Shown here piece after piece: positions 8,139-16,407 of a DNA stretch of 64,000 nucleotides. The stretch spans positions 1 through 64,000 of the forward strand of contig CAZWQM010000006.1 of assembly GCA_964636225.1 (NCBI GenBank), given 5' to 3'. The stretch is from UBA1858 sp964636225 (lineage in GTDB: Bacteria > Pseudomonadota > Gammaproteobacteria > UBA4575). Positions within the stretch are counted from its first letter, which is position 1, and every line of letters begins with the position of its first letter. The position numbers and the translations under genes were made by a program. The notes beneath the pieces were generated by a model, which worked only from the letters and a program-made list of their open reading frames with translations, searched no databases and was not told where the DNA came from.

Positions 8139-8813
8139 TCAAATCTTGTCAAAAAAAAGATCCGGACCACAGGTGTCATTCTTGCTGGCAAAATATATAC
8201 GAGGGGAGTGGTCCGAAATTGTCAGTTGCCGTGGATAGACCGCCAGAGTGATCATCCAGCCAATCTGTTTTGCGCCAGCCGCTTCATGTGAACGTACTGA
8301 CTGAGGATTATATGCAGATATCCTGCTGAATGAGTGTGTATAACCTTGCTTTTTCATCCAGCGGTCAGCCATATCCCAAAGTGCTGCAAATAAAATGGTA
8401 AAGCGTTTTTTGGGGGTGACATACACATCGTAGTCCCAGACAGTACTATTTGGAAAATGATAGGTAGCCCGTACTTCGTCTTCAATATACTGTGATGGGA
8501 TAAGCCACAGGCACCCCTGAAATTGCTCCTGTTGTTTGGCGACCAGACAGATCGAGCCCTGATCAAAACGCTTTTTTATGACATGTTCAGGGCGTTCCAA
8601 TGCATCAAGTATTTTGTCCGGCTGGTTAATCCAGGAAAAATTGTAGCGTTCCAGTTTTGCTGCAGATACTCGGGGTATCGTACATACCGGTTGTAAATAA
8701 AACTTGTAATGATGCATTTCAATGCCTAAAAACTTCCCCAGTAGTCTAGAGGTAATATAGCTGGCTGACCCGAGGTAACCAAATTGCTGAATGAGGGATT
8801 TAATCTGCTTCAT
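8139..8813 (-). CDS. GNAT-like acyltransferase of the EPS region
   Basis: A 224-residue soluble protein. The middle and C-terminal parts look like a GNAT acyltransferase core: a strand-rich segment (CLVAKQQEQFQGCLWLIPS), an acceptor segment (YDVYVTPKKRFTILFAALWD) and a final helix-strand unit (NPQSVRSHEAAGAKQIGWM) resembling the usual N-x-x-S-x-x-x-x-x-x-x-G motif. The N-terminal 40 residues (SASYITSRLLGKFLGI) are unlike standard GNATs. It stands alone on the minus strand at the edge of the accessory region, between the odd tRNA and pheA. It may modify a polysaccharide precursor or a protein; this is inference from position. Confidence 0.55.
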   Translation of the reverse strand: MKQIKSLIQQFGYLGSASYITSRLLGKFLGIEMHHYKFYLQPVCTIPRVSAAKLERYNFSWINQPDKILDALERPEHVIKKRFDQGSICLVAKQQEQFQGCLWLIPSQYIEDEVRATYHFPNSTVWDYDVYVTPKKRFTILFAALWDMADRWMKKQGYTHSFSRISAYNPQSVRSHEAAGAKQIGWMITLAVYPRQLTISDHSPRIYFASKNDTCGPDLFFDKI

Positions 8814-9090
8814 TTCGTATCGCTAAAAGTTGTTCAGTGGTTTAGCTATTCTCTTGCGTGATAGTATTGGGATAGTCTTTGGAATTCATTACAAGCATGA
8901 ATATGAGACTCTGTGGGCACTGCCTGCTAGATTATGTTTAGTTCAGACTGTTCGTGACCGATTCAAGTAGACTTCCTCTGTCTACTCTAGCATTATCCCG
9001 AATCCCAATAACGAGTTTGAATTCAAATATTCAATAAAATTAGCCAGTTAGAAATATAAAGTTGAACAATACAGTAAAAATTATTCGCTC

Positions 9091-10173
9091 ATGAAAAAAA
9101 GCCTTGAACAACTTCGAGTAGAGATTGATCAGCTTGATGAACAATTGCTGGCCTTGATATCGGCACGTGCAGTATGCGCTTCTGAAGTGGGTGCATGTAA
9201 ACGGGCGCAAGGTGAGGAGGGTTGTGAATTTTATCGCCCGGAACGTGAGGCAAATATTCTGAGAAAAGTGGCACAGCATAATCCGGGGCCACTGGCCAAC
9301 GAAGAAATGGCGCGATTATTTCGGGAAATAATGTCAGCCTGTTTGGCGCTTGAAAGACAGCTTAATATTGCCTTTCTGGGGCCGGCTGCAACCTTTACTG
9401 AAGAAGCGGCACTGAAACATTTCGGCCATTCCGTAAAAACAACTGCGATGAATTCTATTGCAGAAGTATTCCGGGAAGTAGAATCAGGTGCCGCCAATTA
9501 TGGTGTTGTGCCCATAGAGAATTCAACAGAAGGGGTCATCACGCACACATTGGATAATTTTACCCGTTCACCTCTTAAAATAGTGGGTGAAGTAGAGTTG
9601 CGTATTCATCACTATTTACTTTCGCGTGAAACAGACATGAATAAAGTCACGCAGATAAATTCCCACCAACAATCGCTGGCGCAGTGTCGTAAATGGCTGG
9701 ATGCAAATATGGGAGCAGTGCCCAGAGAAGCCGTTGGAAGTAATGCGCAAGCGGCACTGATTGCTCAACAGCGTGCGGGTGTGGCAGCCATCGCCAGTCA
9801 TTCTGCGGCTGAGACGTATGGTCTAAATGTTTTGGCCAGCAATATTGAAGATATGCCGGACAATACCACGCGCTTTTTAGTCATAGGTTCAAATACTGTG
9901 GCGCCGTCGGGTGTAGATAAAACCAGTCTGCTGGTGAGTGCACCTAATAAAGCCGGCGCACTGTATAGTTTGTTACAGCCTTTTGCCAAACATCATGTCA
10001 GTATGACACGTATAGAGTCACGGCCGTCGCGAAGTGCGAATTGGGAATATGTATTCTTTCTTGATCTTGATGGGCATGCTGAAGATAAGCCGCTTAAGCT
10101 GGCATTACAGGAGTTGGCGGAAGTTTCTGATATGGTCCACGTGCTAGGTTCGTATCCTAAAGCCGTTTTATAA
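9091..10173 (+). CDS. pheA: Bifunctional chorismate mutase / prephenate dehydratase (P-protein)
   Basis: The 360-residue enzyme converts chorismate to prephenate and then to phenylpyruvate, committing carbon to phenylalanine. The AroQ chorismate mutase helices fill about residues 1-90 (LEQLRVEIDQLDEQLLALIS). The dehydratase domain follows (IAFLGPAATFTEEAALKHFG, then NSTEGVITHTLDNF and the TRFLVIG motif). A C-terminal ACT domain (KAGALYSLLQPFA, then RIESRPSR) is the phenylalanine sensor. It starts the aromatic operon; serC, which often precedes pheA in this group, is absent. No Phe-rich leader peptide was found in the 277-bp upstream gap. Confidence 0.97.
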   Translation: MKKSLEQLRVEIDQLDEQLLALISARAVCASEVGACKRAQGEEGCEFYRPEREANILRKVAQHNPGPLANEEMARLFREIMSACLALERQLNIAFLGPAATFTEEAALKHFGHSVKTTAMNSIAEVFREVESGAANYGVVPIENSTEGVITHTLDNFTRSPLKIVGEVELRIHHYLLSRETDMNKVTQINSHQQSLAQCRKWLDANMGAVPREAVGSNAQAALIAQQRAGVAAIASHSAAETYGLNVLASNIEDMPDNTTRFLVIGSNTVAPSGVDKTSLLVSAPNKAGALYSLLQPFAKHHVSMTRIESRPSRSANWEYVFFLDLDGHAEDKPLKLALQELAEVSDMVHVLGSYPKAVL

Positions 10174-10183
10174 ATTTAGACTG

Positions 10184-11047
10184 ATGATAGAAACAATCTG
10201 TGTTATAGGGGTTGGCCTGATCGGTGGTTCTTTAGCACGCGCGCTGCGCAAGCAAGGCTGGTGTAAAACTATTATCGGTATTGATGCGCAGCAATCTACA
10301 GTCGACGAAGCGCTTAAGCTTGGAGTGATCGATAAAGGCTTCACGAATATCCAAGATTGTGCGGTCGTTCCCGATGTCGTTGTGATTGCGGTACCGGTAC
10401 TAAAATTTGAAAAAATTTTTGAAAAATTATCACCGTGGGTAAGTCAGTGTAAGGCGATTACCGACGTTGGCAGTACTAAACAAAACGTCATTGAAGATTT
10501 CGAAAGAGTCTTTCCTCAACTTGGCTCGCATTGTTTTGTTCCTGGTCATCCTATAGCGGGTCGAGAGCGAAGTGGCGTGCAGGCCGCGGTAGATGATTTG
10601 TTTGAGAATAGAAAAGTCATCCTCACGCCCACTCATGGTACCCGCAGTGATAGCATCGATCTAATTGCGGCAATGTGGGAGAAGGTGGGTGCAAATATCG
10701 AACAACTTGATGCAAAGGATCATGACCAAATACTGGCGGCCACAAGTCACCTGCCACATGTATTGGCTTTTTCTCTGGTGCACTGCCTGTCCACCCAGTC
10801 GCGCACACGCGAAATATTCCGCTATGCCGCGGGTGGTTTTGCAGATTTTACACGAATAGCTTCCAGTGATCCGTATGTCTGGAGGGAGATATGCCTGGCA
10901 AATCGGGATCAGTTGCTGAATGCATTAAGCAGTTTTGATGAAACACTAAATCAGTTGCGTGAAAGTCTGGAAGCGAGTGACGGTCCTGCTTTGGAAAAGA
11001 TGTTCAAGCAGGCCAAACATGCCCGAGACAAATATACTGGCGCTTAA
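10184..11047 (+). CDS. tyrA: Prephenate dehydrogenase
   Basis: This 287-residue NAD(P)-dependent dehydrogenase oxidatively decarboxylates prephenate to 4-hydroxyphenylpyruvate for tyrosine. The Rossmann motif is VGLIGGSLARALRKQG near the N-terminus. The catalytic region contains HPIAGRERSGVQAA, and the all-alpha C-terminal domain includes AATSHLPHVLAFSLV. It is a monofunctional TyrA without a fused chorismate mutase or ACT domain. It starts 10 bases after pheA. The gene order here is pheA-tyrA; the hisC copy that often lies between them in pseudomonads and relatives is missing. Confidence 0.95.
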   Translation: MIETICVIGVGLIGGSLARALRKQGWCKTIIGIDAQQSTVDEALKLGVIDKGFTNIQDCAVVPDVVVIAVPVLKFEKIFEKLSPWVSQCKAITDVGSTKQNVIEDFERVFPQLGSHCFVPGHPIAGRERSGVQAAVDDLFENRKVILTPTHGTRSDSIDLIAAMWEKVGANIEQLDAKDHDQILAATSHLPHVLAFSLVHCLSTQSRTREIFRYAAGGFADFTRIASSDPYVWREICLANRDQLLNALSSFDETLNQLRESLEASDGPALEKMFKQAKHARDKYTGA

Positions 11048-11084
11048 TGAAATAAAAAATAACATATTTAAAGTACACACTGTT

Positions 11085-12386
11085 TTGAAATACATAGTTG
11101 AACCTCGTAAAAATGCACTGGGCGAAATTACTGTTCCTGGTGACAAGTCTATTTCTCATCGCTCAATTATGCTGGCAGCGATAGCTGAAGGAACTTCGAA
11201 AGTAAGCGGATTTCTTGAGGGTGAAGATTGTCTGGCAACCATGCAGGCATTTCAGCAGATGGGGGTTGAGATTAAACGGTTAGGACAAGGGGAGTTATCC
11301 ATACAAGGGGTGGGTCGCAATGGTTTGGCTCAGCCGAATAAAATCCTGGATCTTGGAAACTCGGGAACCTCCATGAGATTACTGACAGGCTTGCTCGCGG
11401 GGCAATCTATACACACTGAACTGGTGGGCGACAGTTCGCTAATGAAGCGCCCAATGCGTCGTGTGTGTGATCCGTTGAGTCAAATGGGCGCGAATGTATC
11501 TACCCAAGAAAGTGGAACTCCTCCGGTAGTGATTAAGCCTGTGGATCATCTTGATGCCATCACCTATGAATTACCTGTGGCCAGTGCTCAAGTCAAGTCA
11601 GCCATATTGTTGGCGGGTTTATATGCGCGTGGTACAACTACAGTGGTCGAATCTAAGATCACACGCGATCATACCGAGCGCATGCTGGGATCTTTTGGTT
11701 ATCCCATCAAGGTGGTAAACCAGGGGCGTGTGTCGGTTGATGGTGGTCTGCCCTTGCAGGCGACTAATATCCAAGTGCCGGCTGATATTTCCTCCGCAGC
11801 GTTTTTTATTGTCGCAGCCTGCATTGCTGAACAGGGTGAAATTACTATCCATAATGTGGGAATGAATCCCACTCGAACGGGTGTGCTGGAAATTCTGCAG
11901 CAGATGAACGCTGATATCGAAGTACATCATCAGGCGATGATGGGAGGAGAACCCACTGCTTCTATTACTGCACGAAGTAGTCTGTTAAAAGGCATTGATG
12001 TGCCCACACATCTAGTGCCATCCGCGATTGATGAATTTCCAATACTTTGTGTTGCAGCGGCCTGCGCGCAGGGTAAAACACGCGTCAGTAATGCAGAGGA
12101 ACTGCGTGTAAAAGAAAGTGACCGAATCAGCCAGGTAGCTCAAGGACTCGCGACACTCAATATAGAGGTTGAAGAATTCGCAGATGGTTTGACTATCACA
12201 GGTGGCGAATTTTCCGGAGGTGAAATTGCAAGCGGCCACGACCACCGAGTGGCCATGTCATTTGCAGTGGCCTCGCTCAGAGCTAACGCGGCGATAGAAA
12301 TCTCGGATTGCCAAAATGTCGCAACATCCTTTCCGGGCTTTGTTGAGATGGCCAATTCCATTGGGTTGAATATTAATGTCGTCTGA
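11085..12386 (+). CDS. aroA: 3-phosphoshikimate 1-carboxyvinyltransferase (EPSP synthase)
   Basis: This enzyme transfers enolpyruvate from PEP to shikimate 3-phosphate, the penultimate step to chorismate. Two signature regions are clear: LGNSGTSMRLLTGLLAG and RVKESDRI, with VPGDKSISHRS at the N-terminus. The frame is open further upstream into tyrA, but homology begins just before VEPRKNALG. I therefore choose the TTG at 11085, giving 433 residues, the normal size; an ATG at 11019 would add 22 residues overlapping tyrA. The 3' end overlaps cmk by 11 bases, indicating translational coupling. Confidence 0.93.
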   Translation: MKYIVEPRKNALGEITVPGDKSISHRSIMLAAIAEGTSKVSGFLEGEDCLATMQAFQQMGVEIKRLGQGELSIQGVGRNGLAQPNKILDLGNSGTSMRLLTGLLAGQSIHTELVGDSSLMKRPMRRVCDPLSQMGANVSTQESGTPPVVIKPVDHLDAITYELPVASAQVKSAILLAGLYARGTTTVVESKITRDHTERMLGSFGYPIKVVNQGRVSVDGGLPLQATNIQVPADISSAAFFIVAACIAEQGEITIHNVGMNPTRTGVLEILQQMNADIEVHHQAMMGGEPTASITARSSLLKGIDVPTHLVPSAIDEFPILCVAAACAQGKTRVSNAEELRVKESDRISQVAQGLATLNIEVEEFADGLTITGGEFSGGEIASGHDHRVAMSFAVASLRANAAIEISDCQNVATSFPGFVEMANSIGLNINVV

Positions 12387-13071
12387 AGGTCTTTTTTATA
12401 AAGCACCAGTGGTGACGATTGATGGGCCGGCCGGAGTTGGCAAGGGAACATTGGCTAAACAGCTGGCACGGATGTTTGAATTTCATTATCTGGACAGTGG
12501 TGCGGTATATCGGGCTTTGGCTGTGGGGGCGAGTGAAGAAGGTATTGCACCAGAAAATATTCAACGTTTGGTTGAATTGGCTCAGGATCTTTCACTGGAA
12601 TTTCCGCCCGACAAGGATTTCTCCGCACATATTCATGGTCAGGATATTGATGACGATTTAAGAACCGAAGCATGCTCAACTTATGCGTCCAAGATTGCGG
12701 TCATTGCAGAAGTACGACAGGCGTTGCTGGCCTTGCAGCGCAGCTTTCGAATTGCACCAGGATTGGTCAGTGACGGGCGGGATTTGGGAACGGTGGTGTT
12801 TCCCGATGCGGAAGTGAAGATATTTCTCGATGCCAGTTGTGAAGAAAGAGCCCACAGGCGATATAAACAGTTGATTGAACAAGGGATTAGTGCTAATTTT
12901 GACCACCTTTTCGACAGCATTCGTGCGCGAGATGAGCGCGATCGTACGCGTAGTACGGCTCCCCTGGTTGCGGCCAAGGATGCAATGGTGATCGATTCTA
13001 CAAAGATGTCCATTGAAACCGTAGTGAGTAGCTCGGCTGCAATCGTTCGAGAACGATTGTTTATGGAATAA
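12376..13071 (+). CDS. cmk: Cytidylate kinase
   Basis: The 231-residue kinase phosphorylates CMP and dCMP with ATP for nucleotide recycling. The P-loop is GPAGVGKGTLAKQLA, followed by YLDSGAVYRALA (nucleotide-binding region), SDGRDLGTVVFPDA and a LID-type arginine cluster (RARDERDRTRS). Its ATG lies inside the aroA 3' end in another frame. It is followed by rpsA after 56 bases, the classical cmk-rpsA arrangement. Confidence 0.96.
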   Translation: MSSEGLFYKAPVVTIDGPAGVGKGTLAKQLARMFEFHYLDSGAVYRALAVGASEEGIAPENIQRLVELAQDLSLEFPPDKDFSAHIHGQDIDDDLRTEACSTYASKIAVIAEVRQALLALQRSFRIAPGLVSDGRDLGTVVFPDAEVKIFLDASCEERAHRRYKQLIEQGISANFDHLFDSIRARDERDRTRSTAPLVAAKDAMVIDSTKMSIETVVSSSAAIVRERLFME

Positions 13072-13127
13072 GTAGTTTCGATTTTTTATTAACTAACAGA
13101 TATTTTATATATTAAAGTTTAAATTTT

Positions 13128-14792
13128 ATGAGTGAAAGTTTTGCTGAACTATTAGAAGAGAGTTTTTCTAATCTAAACATGAAACCAGGTTCCATTGTTG
13201 ATGGAACTGTTATTGATATTCGCAATGATGTCGTCGTTGTCAATGCCGGCCTTAAATCAGAAGGCGTTATTCCTATTGACCAATTCAAAAATGAGCGTGG
13301 CGAAACTAACGTTGCGATCGGTGATGTTGTCGAAGTTGCTCTGGATGCTATTGAAGACGGTTATGGGGAAACCCGTCTCTCGCGTGAGAAAGCTCGTCGT
13401 GCTAAAGCCTGGAGCGAACTGGAAAGAATTAGTGAATCCGGTGAAACCATCACCGGAATAATCACCGGTAAAGTCAAAGGTGGATTCACCGTTGAACTGC
13501 CTGATATTCGCGCATTCCTGCCAGGATCCCTGGTAGATGTAAGGCCGGTGCGAGACACAGCTTACCTTGAAGGCAAAGAGCTGGAATTTAAAGTAATCAA
13601 GCTTGATCAGCGTCGCAATAATGTTGTGGTTTCTCGTCGTGCGGTGGTTGAGACAGAATACAGCGCTGAGCGCGAAACATTACTTGAAAGTCTTCAGGAT
13701 GGCAGCGTGGTTAAAGGTATTGTCAAGAACCTTACCGACTACGGTGCATTCCTTGACTTGGGTGGTGTCGATGGTCTATTGCATATCACAGATATGGCAT
13801 GGAAACGTGTTAAGCATCCTTCAGAAGTTGTCGCCATTGGTGATGAGATTGAAGTGAAAGTGTTGAAGTTTGACAAGGACAAGACACGCGTATCTCTTGG
13901 TTTGAAACAACTGGGCTCCGATCCTTGGGCCGATCTGGTCAGACGATTCCCAGAAGGTTCCAGAACCTTTGGTAAGGTTACTAATATTGCGGATTACGGA
14001 TGTTTTATTGAAATTGAAGACGGTGTTGAAGGACTTGTGCACGTGTCTGAAATGGATTGGACAAGCAAGAATGTAAATCCAGCGAAAATCGTTGCTCTAG
14101 GTGATGAGAAAGAAGTAATGGTGCTAGATATTGACGAAGAACGTCGTCGAATCTCCTTAGGCATCAAACAATGTCAATCTAATCCATGGGATGAATTTGC
14201 TGCAACTCATGACAAAGGCAGCAAAGTTAGTGGCCAGATCAAGTCGATTACCGATTTTGGTATTTTCATTGGTCTTAATGGAGGGATTGATGGTTTGGTA
14301 CATCTATCTGATATCTCCTGGAGTGATACGGGAGAAGATGCCATTCGTAATTTTAAGAAAGGTGAAGAGATTGAAGCCGTCGTGCTTGCGGTAGATGCCG
14401 AACGTGAGCGAATTTCACTGGGTATCAAGCAGCTCGATCAGGATCCGCTTTCAGCCTATCTGGCTGAGCATGCAAAAGGCTCTATTGTTAATGGCGTAGT
14501 TAAAGAAATTGACGCAAAAGCTGCGACCATTGAATTGGCAGAAGGTATTGATGGTGTACTGAGAGCCACAGAGTATGCTCGTGATAAAATTGAAGATCTG
14601 CGTACTGTTTTAAAAGAAGGTGACGAAGTTGAAGCCAAGTTCATCGGAGTGGATAGAAAAACACGAGCACTGACACTTTCAATTAAAGCCAAGGAAGAGC
14701 AGGAAGAAGCAGATGTGTTGTCCGACTACAGCAATAGCAGCGGTGGATCTACTTCTTTGGGAGATATTCTGAAGGAACAGATGGGCGAATAA
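13128..14792 (+). CDS. rpsA: 30S ribosomal protein S1
   Basis: The 554-residue protein has six S1 RNA-binding repeats in the usual gammaproteobacterial arrangement. The first two degenerate repeats dock on S2 and the later repeats bind mRNA; the repeats around LTDYGAFLDLGGVDGLLHITD, IADYGCFIEIEDGVEGLVHVSE and ITDFGIFIGLNGGIDGLVHLSD are plain. It promotes translation initiation on structured or weak Shine-Dalgarno messages. The gene lies between cmk and ihfB, as in Escherichia coli. The AT-rich leader has no clear Shine-Dalgarno site, typical for S1 mRNAs, which are autoregulated. Confidence 0.97.
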   Translation: MSESFAELLEESFSNLNMKPGSIVDGTVIDIRNDVVVVNAGLKSEGVIPIDQFKNERGETNVAIGDVVEVALDAIEDGYGETRLSREKARRAKAWSELERISESGETITGIITGKVKGGFTVELPDIRAFLPGSLVDVRPVRDTAYLEGKELEFKVIKLDQRRNNVVVSRRAVVETEYSAERETLLESLQDGSVVKGIVKNLTDYGAFLDLGGVDGLLHITDMAWKRVKHPSEVVAIGDEIEVKVLKFDKDKTRVSLGLKQLGSDPWADLVRRFPEGSRTFGKVTNIADYGCFIEIEDGVEGLVHVSEMDWTSKNVNPAKIVALGDEKEVMVLDIDEERRRISLGIKQCQSNPWDEFAATHDKGSKVSGQIKSITDFGIFIGLNGGIDGLVHLSDISWSDTGEDAIRNFKKGEEIEAVVLAVDAERERISLGIKQLDQDPLSAYLAEHAKGSIVNGVVKEIDAKAATIELAEGIDGVLRATEYARDKIEDLRTVLKEGDEVEAKFIGVDRKTRALTLSIKAKEEQEEADVLSDYSNSSGGSTSLGDILKEQMGE

Positions 14793-14820
14793 TAACTAAC
14801 TACCCTAAAGGATCTGTTCA

Positions 14821-15129
14821 GTGGGGAATGTAATAACTAAATCTGAGTTAATAGAAAAAATTGCACAAAAGCAGAATCACTTGCAGCATAAAGATATAGA
14901 GCTTTCTGTCAAAAGTGTAATTGAGCAAATGAGCGATGCGCTCTCTTCTGGAGAGCGCATTGAAATAAGAGGCTTCGGCAGTTTTTCATTACATTTTCGC
15001 CCGCCTCGCGTGGGACGGAATCCCAAAACTGGAGAGACTGTTTCTCTGCCAGGTAAATATGTTCCTCATTTCAAGCCTGGAAAGGAATTAAGAGAGCGTG
15101 TTAACAAAGACCTGGAGCAAAGTGAATAG
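14821..15129 (+). CDS. ihfB: Integration host factor subunit beta
   Basis: The 102-residue HU/IHF-family protein forms the DNA-bending heterodimer with IhfA (29013-29312). The typical N-terminus ITKSELIEKIA, the core GFGSFSLHFRPPRVGRNPKT and the intercalating-proline beta arm RVGRNPKTGE identify it. The start is taken as the GTG at 14821, behind an AAAGGA site near 14809-14814; it adds four residues before the conserved TKSEL. It follows rpsA by 28 bases. The lapA-lapB pair that normally comes next in gammaproteobacteria is absent, and pyrF follows directly. Confidence 0.94.
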   Translation: MGNVITKSELIEKIAQKQNHLQHKDIELSVKSVIEQMSDALSSGERIEIRGFGSFSLHFRPPRVGRNPKTGETVSLPGKYVPHFKPGKELRERVNKDLEQSE

Positions 15130-15212
15130 TTAGCTTGCTTTTTAGCCTATGTATCATGTCATTCATCCTTGCATTCAATTATTCAATTCATTCTAATTGC
15201 TTCTAACAGACA

Positions 15213-15917
15213 ATGGCTGAGCATCGGGTCATCGTAGCGTTGGACTACCCTGGTTCGGAACCCGCTCTTAAGTTTGTAAATAAAATTCAACCGGGTTCAT
15301 GTGCACTTAAAGTCGGATTTGAGCTTTTTCTATCGGCAGGGCCAGCGCTGGTTGAACAGCTGGTCGCAAAAGACTTTAAAGTTTTTCTAGATCTGAAATT
15401 TCATGACATCCCCAATACGGTTGCTCAGGCATGCGCCGCTGCCAGCAAGCTGGGTGTGTGGATGATAAACGTTCATGCGGCGGGGGGAATGGCGATGTTA
15501 CAGGCCGCACGTGAAGCAGTTGATAAGCAACAGGCTTGTATGCAGCCGAGGCTGATTGCCGTTACTGTGCTGACCTCAATGGATCAAAATACATTGACTT
15601 CTATCGGGGTGAGTGGGCAAGTCGAACAAATTGTCTCAAGATGGGCTGCAATGGCAGAGAAGGCGCAATTAGACGGTGTGGTTTGCTCTGCGCAGGAAGC
15701 TTCTCTGATTCGCTCCCAAAGTGCTCCCGAGTTCATAACTGTCACGCCTGGCATTCGTTTGCCAGAGGATGATAAAGGTGACCAGCATAGAATTGTCAGT
15801 CCTTCAGATGCGCGCGAGATGGGAGTAACACATATTGTAGTCGGGCGACCGATAACACGGGCACATGATCCGTGTGCTGCACTTGAGGTGTTTCAGAAAG
15901 CGTTTACAAGTGCGTAA
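15213..15917 (+). CDS. pyrF: Orotidine 5'-phosphate decarboxylase
   Basis: The 234-residue TIM-barrel enzyme decarboxylates OMP to UMP, the last step of de novo pyrimidine synthesis. The catalytic Lys-Asp network is in FLDLKFHDIPNTVAQA. Other conserved segments are IVALDYPGSEPALKFV at the N-terminus, VTPGIRLPEDDKGDQHR, and the phosphate-binding THIVVGRPITRA at the C-terminus. The length is typical. It follows ihfB and precedes a comEA-like pseudogene, an order seen in pseudomonads apart from the missing lapAB. Confidence 0.96.
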   Translation: MAEHRVIVALDYPGSEPALKFVNKIQPGSCALKVGFELFLSAGPALVEQLVAKDFKVFLDLKFHDIPNTVAQACAAASKLGVWMINVHAAGGMAMLQAAREAVDKQQACMQPRLIAVTVLTSMDQNTLTSIGVSGQVEQIVSRWAAMAEKAQLDGVVCSAQEASLIRSQSAPEFITVTPGIRLPEDDKGDQHRIVSPSDAREMGVTHIVVGRPITRAHDPCAALEVFQKAFTSA

Positions 15918-16017
15918 TGCACGTAGTTCGTTTACGATAATTCTATTGGTTAATTAAACTAAGTTTACGTTTATTTATTAAACGGTGAATTTATATAATT
16001 TCCAATAGGAGAAACGT

Positions 16018-16281
16018 ATGCGTAACTTTGTTTTAACTCTTGCATTTATTGCTAGTCTATTTGCAGTTGCTCCCTTGATTGCCGCACCCATCAATATCAA
16101 TCAAGCCACTGCACAGGAAATCGCAGACAATCTAAACGGTGTCGGTATTAAGAAAGCACAGGCCATTGTTCAGTATCGTGACAAAATTGGCTGATTTGAA
16201 AATCAGAATCAGCTGCTGAATGTGAAAGGAATTGGTGCTGCCACACTAAAAAAGAATCAGGAAAATATTCGTCTGGAGTGA
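16018..16281 (+). pseudogene. ComEA-like helix-hairpin-helix protein with in-frame TGA
   Basis: The ATG at 16018 follows a good AGGAG-type site (16006-16012) and opens a secreted ComEA-family protein. A signal peptide ends near LIAA/PI, then come the helix-hairpin-helix repeats NINQATAQEIADNLNGVGIKK and, later, LNVKGIGAATLKKN. A TGA at 16192-16194 interrupts the frame between DKIG and FENQNQLL, where homologues have one ordinary residue before Phe. Reading through gives 87 codons and a complete domain ending at the TGA at 16279-16281. As it stands, only a 58-residue fragment would be made. Family members bind DNA and help natural transformation. Genes here use TGA normally as a stop, so recoding is unlikely. 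Confidence 0.8.
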
Positions 16282-16407
16282 TTTCTTATCATCTTTTGAG
16301 TTTCTAGTTATTAGCAAGGGCTCGCATGTCTGCGAGACCTGTTGGTTTATATTGTCACATCAATTGAGTATCATTCAAACTCGATTTTAAATTTTAAAAT
16401 GGATGAT

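Noticed and set aside
10959..11084. Extended AroA N-terminus overlapping tyrA
   Set aside because: EPSP synthase homology begins just before VEPRKNALG; the extension is the tyrA 3' end read in another frame.
16192..16194. TGA in the comEA-like gene as a recoded Trp or selenocysteine codon
   Set aside because: Other genes in the window end normally at TGA, the family needs neither residue there, and no SECIS-like element was seen. A nonsense mutation is simpler.
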